Below, piece by piece: positions 7,676 through 9,227 of a stretch of 9,227 nucleotides of DNA. Under the pieces are notes generated by a model that worked only from the letters and a program-made list of their open reading frames with translations, was not told the origin of the DNA and ran no database searches. Positions within the stretch are counted from its first letter, which is position 1, and every line of letters starts with the position of its first letter. This DNA is from Clostridiales bacterium. Lineage in GTDB: Bacteria > Bacillota > Peptococcia > Peptococcales > Peptococcaceae. The translations under genes were made by a program, and so were the position numbers. The stretch covers positions 1 through 9,227 of the forward strand of contig QAKL01000074.1 in NCBI GenBank assembly GCA_003343815.1, given 5' to 3'.

Positions 7676-7793
7676 GATTATGGCAGAATAACGGATATTT
7701 TATTTTTTTATTATTTATAAAGGAAATGAGGGGGTTTTGAAAGGGTATATGTTTTTGTAAAACAAAAAAACATTAAAAACCATCTTCCGCTTC

Positions 7794-7827
7794 GCCGAAA
7801 CGGCAGACAACGCCTGCCTTATTCGGC
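7794..7827. repeat. Two-part stem-loop in a GC-rich intergenic island
   Basis: GCCGAA (7794-7799) pairs with TTCGGC (7822-7827), and inside it GGCAG (7802-7806) pairs with CTGCC (7814-7818), leaving a 2/3-nt internal loop and a 7-nt apical loop. All 11 pairs are Watson-Crick. It could be part of the 3' region of the DUF1232 transcript, a small RNA, a second terminator-like element, or a dispersed palindromic (REP-like) repeat; only one copy is visible in the window. Confidence 0.5.
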
Positions 7828-7834
7828 ATACCGC

Positions 7835-7851
7835 CTTGCACTCTGTGCAAG
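7835..7851. repeat. Perfect 7-bp hairpin CTTGCAC-TCT-GTGCAAG
   Basis: The arms at 7835-7841 and 7845-7851 are perfectly complementary around a 3-nt loop. It sits between the two-part stem-loop and the terminator, giving three hairpins in about 95 bp. Its role is unknown. Confidence 0.5.
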
Positions 7852-7856
7852 ACATA

Positions 7857-7886
7857 AAAAAAGCTTGTCAGCAGACAAGCTTTTTT
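7857..7886 (-). terminator. Rho-independent terminator of the DUF1232 gene, possibly bidirectional
   Basis: AAGCTTGTC (7861-7869) pairs perfectly with GACAAGCTT (7874-7882) around the loop AGCA. The stem is extended by A-T pairs to 7857-7886. Read on the minus strand the hairpin is followed by a run of T, and it begins 6 nt after the DUF1232 stop codon. The T run on the plus strand means it could also stop plus-strand transcription. Confidence 0.85.
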
Positions 7887-7892
7887 CACAGA

Positions 7893-8435
7893 TTAATTAG
7901 CATTTCCACGGCGGTTTTCGTGCAGCCACAGCATATAGCGGCGGAAATCGTCTTTGATAAATTTGCCGCAGCTTAAAATTATAGCTAAATCATCGGCGTA
8001 GCCCGCAATGGGTATAAAATCCGGAATAACATCGACCGGCGAGATGAAGTATAATAACGCGCAGACGACCGTTAACAGCGTCGTGTAGGGCAGATTGGTA
8101 TAGCGACCGTCCAGATAGTCGGATAATAAGGAGAAAAACGCACTGGTGTATTTTAAAAGCAAATTGACCAATTCTACGCCTTTGACATTGCTATGGCTGA
8201 CTGTATCCTCTAATTTGTCCAATTTATTGCTGACTTTGACTAAAAATTTGACAAACTCTTCGCGATCGGAAAGGATTTCCCGGGCGCGCTTTTCTTTTTG
8301 GGCTAAAATTTTGTGCGACCATTCGTCATCGTGAGGAATATCGTTTTTTTGCGTCAAAATGAGCCCGGTTGAAATGTCTTTATCTATTTCTTGAGGCGAG
8401 ACTTTGCTTGCATTGCCTTTAATTTCATCATACAT
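7893..8435 (-). CDS. DUF1232 (YkvA-like) small membrane protein
   Basis: This is a 180-residue protein. The C-terminal part holds the DUF1232 signature YFISPVDVIPDFIPIAGYAD (129-148) followed by DLAII, flanked by a hydrophobic stretch (about 118-131) and ending in a charged tail (KDDFRRYMLWLHENRRG). The N-terminal 90 residues are hydrophilic and mostly helical, rich in Lys and Glu. DUF1232 proteins are widespread small membrane-associated proteins with no established biochemical function; some are annotated YkvA. I assign none here. The ATG at 8433-8435 has AGGGAG-like sequence (GGGAG at 8445-8449) 9 nt upstream, its own promoter and its own terminator. It is therefore a separate unit, not part of the hydrogenase-like operon. 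A nearby in-frame ATG is not available as a better start. Confidence 0.88.
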   Translation of the reverse strand: MYDEIKGNASKVSPQEIDKDISTGLILTQKNDIPHDDEWSHKILAQKEKRAREILSDREEFVKFLVKVSNKLDKLEDTVSHSNVKGVELVNLLLKYTSAFFSLLSDYLDGRYTNLPYTTLLTVVCALLYFISPVDVIPDFIPIAGYADDLAIILSCGKFIKDDFRRYMLWLHENRRGNAN

Positions 8436-8471
8436 AGCTTTTTGCTCCCTTGGGTAAATTTATAATATTTT

Positions 8472-8500
8472 ATTTTAACACAAAATCGCGGATTTTACAA
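8472..8500 (-). promoter_or_regulatory. Promoter of the DUF1232 gene
   Basis: On the minus strand TTGTAA (8495-8500) and TAAAAT (8472-8477) are separated by 17 bp, and the -10 box is preceded by TGT, forming an extended -10. It would give a leader of roughly 30 nt. Confidence 0.6.
8482..8496. promoter_or_regulatory. Palindrome AAAATC-GCG-GATTTT inside the promoter spacer
   Basis: Perfect 6-bp arms (8482-8487 and 8491-8496) surround GCG. The palindrome lies almost wholly within the spacer between the -35 and -10 boxes of the DUF1232 promoter, a classic repressor position. A related half-site, ACAAAATCC, is found at 8562-8570, just upstream of the divergent lipoprotein promoter. The regulator is unknown. 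Confidence 0.35.
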
Positions 8501-8502
8501 TA

Positions 8503-8528
8503 TTTTCGCTAAAAGAAGTTGGCGAAAA
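8503..8528. repeat. Inverted repeat TTTTCGC...GCGAAAA in the divergent region
   Basis: The 7-bp arms at 8503-8509 and 8522-8528 are perfectly complementary with 12 bp between them. The repeat lies between the two divergent promoters. It could be a protein-binding site; part of the match is simple A/T run. Confidence 0.3.
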
Positions 8529-8593
8529 AATTGTCTTTTTTGAAAAAATATCTAAAAAGTTACAAAATCCTTATACCCAAGAGAGACTTCTTG

Positions 8594-8602
8594 TGTTATA
8601 AT
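8594..8602 (+). promoter_or_regulatory. Extended -10 promoter of the lipoprotein gene
   Basis: TGTTATAAT contains a perfect TATAAT (8597-8602) with the upstream TGn of an extended -10 element. No good -35 box lies at the right distance (TACCCA at 8574-8579 is poor), which the extended -10 can offset. The expected start near 8609 leaves a leader of about 60 nt. Confidence 0.6.
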
Positions 8603-8657
8603 AAAAATTATGTTAATATGCGTTTATTTTGCGCTTTTGTAATACTTTCAGAAAGGC

Positions 8658-8663
8658 AGGAGG
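8658..8663 (+). promoter_or_regulatory. Shine-Dalgarno AGGAGG selecting a TTG start
   Basis: AGGAGG is followed by 5 nt and TTG at 8669-8671. It decides in favour of TTG over the in-frame ATG at 8618-8620, which has no ribosome binding site and would bury the signal peptide behind 17 extra residues. Confidence 0.75.
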
Positions 8664-8668
8664 AAAGC

Positions 8669-9227
8669 TTGCACAATAAATCTAAATTAGTTATTTTAGT
8701 GTTATTGCTTTTAATTTTGAGTGGCTGTAGATATGAATTACTTTCTCCGGACAGCTTGATTCAGGCACCGTCCAATACACAGGAAAAAGTGTATTTGAAA
8801 CAGGTGATTTCCGATTGGCTCAGCAATGACGAGTATCTCACCGTGCCGTTACAAATGGATAATAAAATGAGCTATAAAACTGTCGATATTGATCGCGACG
8901 GCGAGGATGAATTGGTCGCTTTTATCAAAAAAGACAGCGGCTATGAATTAGGCTTTGTAATTTTCAAAAAAAATGCAGATGATGAGTGGCAGCCTGTCGA
9001 TAAGACGATTCTTTCCGGCACGAGCGTCGATTATTTCAAGGTCGTGGATTTGGATAATGACGACGAGGCGCAGGAGATGCTTTTTGGCGTAAATATCGGC
9101 GGGACGAAATATTTGTATATTTACCGTTTTACCGACGGGGCGCTGGAGTGTATTGGCGAGGATATCCAATATGATATTTTAAATATCGGTTCGCTTGATA
9201 ATACGGCTGATGTGCAGATCGTCACGG
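8669..9227 (+). CDS. Putative lipoprotein with Asp-rich VCBS/FG-GAP-like repeats, 3' end outside window
   Basis: There are 186 codons to the window edge without a stop. The protein begins with a short basic region (HNKSK), a leucine/isoleucine-rich core and a lipobox LSGC with Cys20 (LVILVLLLLILSGC), so it should be exported and lipid-anchored. The mature part has a helical segment (about 36-52), then recurring units in which a beta-strand leads to an acidic loop: VDIDRDGEDELVAF (72-85), VDLDNDDEAQEMLFG (126-140) and NIGSLDNTADVQIV (172-185). The first has the DxDxDGxxE pattern of VCBS/FG-GAP-type calcium-binding loops and the later ones are degenerate. This suggests a beta-propeller-like extracytoplasmic protein. 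The function and partners are unknown. It starts with TTG after a strong ribosome binding site and is transcribed divergently from the DUF1232 gene. Confidence 0.85.
   Translation, partial: MHNKSKLVILVLLLLILSGCRYELLSPDSLIQAPSNTQEKVYLKQVISDWLSNDEYLTVPLQMDNKMSYKTVDIDRDGEDELVAFIKKDSGYELGFVIFKKNADDEWQPVDKTILSGTSVDYFKVVDLDNDDEAQEMLFGVNIGGTKYLYIYRFTDGALECIGEDIQYDILNIGSLDNTADVQIVT

Larger units (their letters stand above)
7587..7892. other. 306-bp intergenic region without a gene
   Basis: No credible ORF was found in either strand. From left to right the region holds the hyfB ribosome binding site, a TTGTA-N6-TACAA palindrome, the operon promoter, an AT-rich stretch of about 100 bp (roughly 7680-7780) with a weak hairpin (ATGTTTTTGT at 7749-7758 against ACAAAAAAACAT at 7762-7773), a GC-rich island at 7781-7850 (40 of 70 bases are G or C) with two stem-loops, and the terminator of the DUF1232 gene. 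Confidence 0.8.

Noticed and set aside
7721..7773. Small plus-strand ORFs after AAGG/AAAGGG sequences
   Set aside because: Both ATGs here reach a stop within about five codons, so no peptide gene is supported.
8618..8668. In-frame ATG at 8618 as start of the lipoprotein
   Set aside because: There is no ribosome binding site, it lies very near the predicted transcription start, and the added residues would displace the signal peptide. The TTG at 8669 has AGGAGG at ideal spacing.
8948..9169. 73-residue minus-strand ORF
   Set aside because: It is antisense to the lipoprotein gene, which has a promoter, ribosome binding site and lipobox; this ORF has none.

Overview
The window is dominated by one minus-strand operon running from about 7640 off the left edge at position 1. 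It encodes a membrane-bound complex of the complex I / group 4 [NiFe]-hydrogenase (Hyf/Hyc) superfamily. The order in the direction of transcription is a HyfB-like antiporter-type subunit (7586-5553), HyfC/NuoH-like (5530-4586), HyfE/NuoK-like (4574-3930), HyfF-like antiporter-type (3925-2447), HyfG/NuoCD-like large subunit (2432-792), and an edge-truncated protein that fuses a two-cluster ferredoxin (HyfH/NuoI-like) to the small-subunit/N2-cluster module (HyfI/NuoB-like) (776 to <1). Gaps between genes are 4-22 nt, each gene has a Shine-Dalgarno sequence, and a good sigma70-type promoter lies upstream of the first gene.

The main point is that this is not an ordinary hydrogenase. In the large subunit all four cysteines that would hold the Ni-Fe site are replaced: the L1 pair by Ser249/Glu252 and the L2 pair by Ser540/Gly543. 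The protein also ends three residues after the L2 position, so it has no C-terminal peptide for a maturation protease. The iron-sulfur ligands (two 4Fe-4S clusters plus the four NuoB-type cysteines) and the charged residues of the membrane subunits are kept. This fits the 'energy-converting hydrogenase related' (Ehr) class, whose reaction is not established. Electrons could enter at the ferredoxin domain, pass through the N2-like cluster to an unknown acceptor at the large/small subunit interface, and be coupled to ion translocation by HyfB, HyfC, HyfE and HyfF. The ferredoxin-small subunit fusion is a second unusual trait.

Right of the operon, 7587-7892 is a 306-bp gap holding the operon promoter, a 16-bp palindrome in the leader, a GC-rich island with two stem-loops, and a Rho-independent terminator. 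Next come a minus-strand DUF1232 (YkvA-like) membrane protein (8435-7893), a 233-bp divergent promoter region with operator-like inverted repeats, and a plus-strand TTG-initiated lipoprotein with acidic Asp-rich repeats that runs off the right edge (8669 to >9227).

The organism is an anaerobic bacterium, most likely in the Bacillota. The reasons are the strong AGGAGG-type ribosome binding sites, AT-rich spacers with consensus promoters, preference for TTA leucine codons, and the lipoprotein and YkvA-type genes. A Negativicutes-type host is possible but is only a guess. I saw no tRNA, rRNA, CRISPR array, insertion sequence or phage gene.
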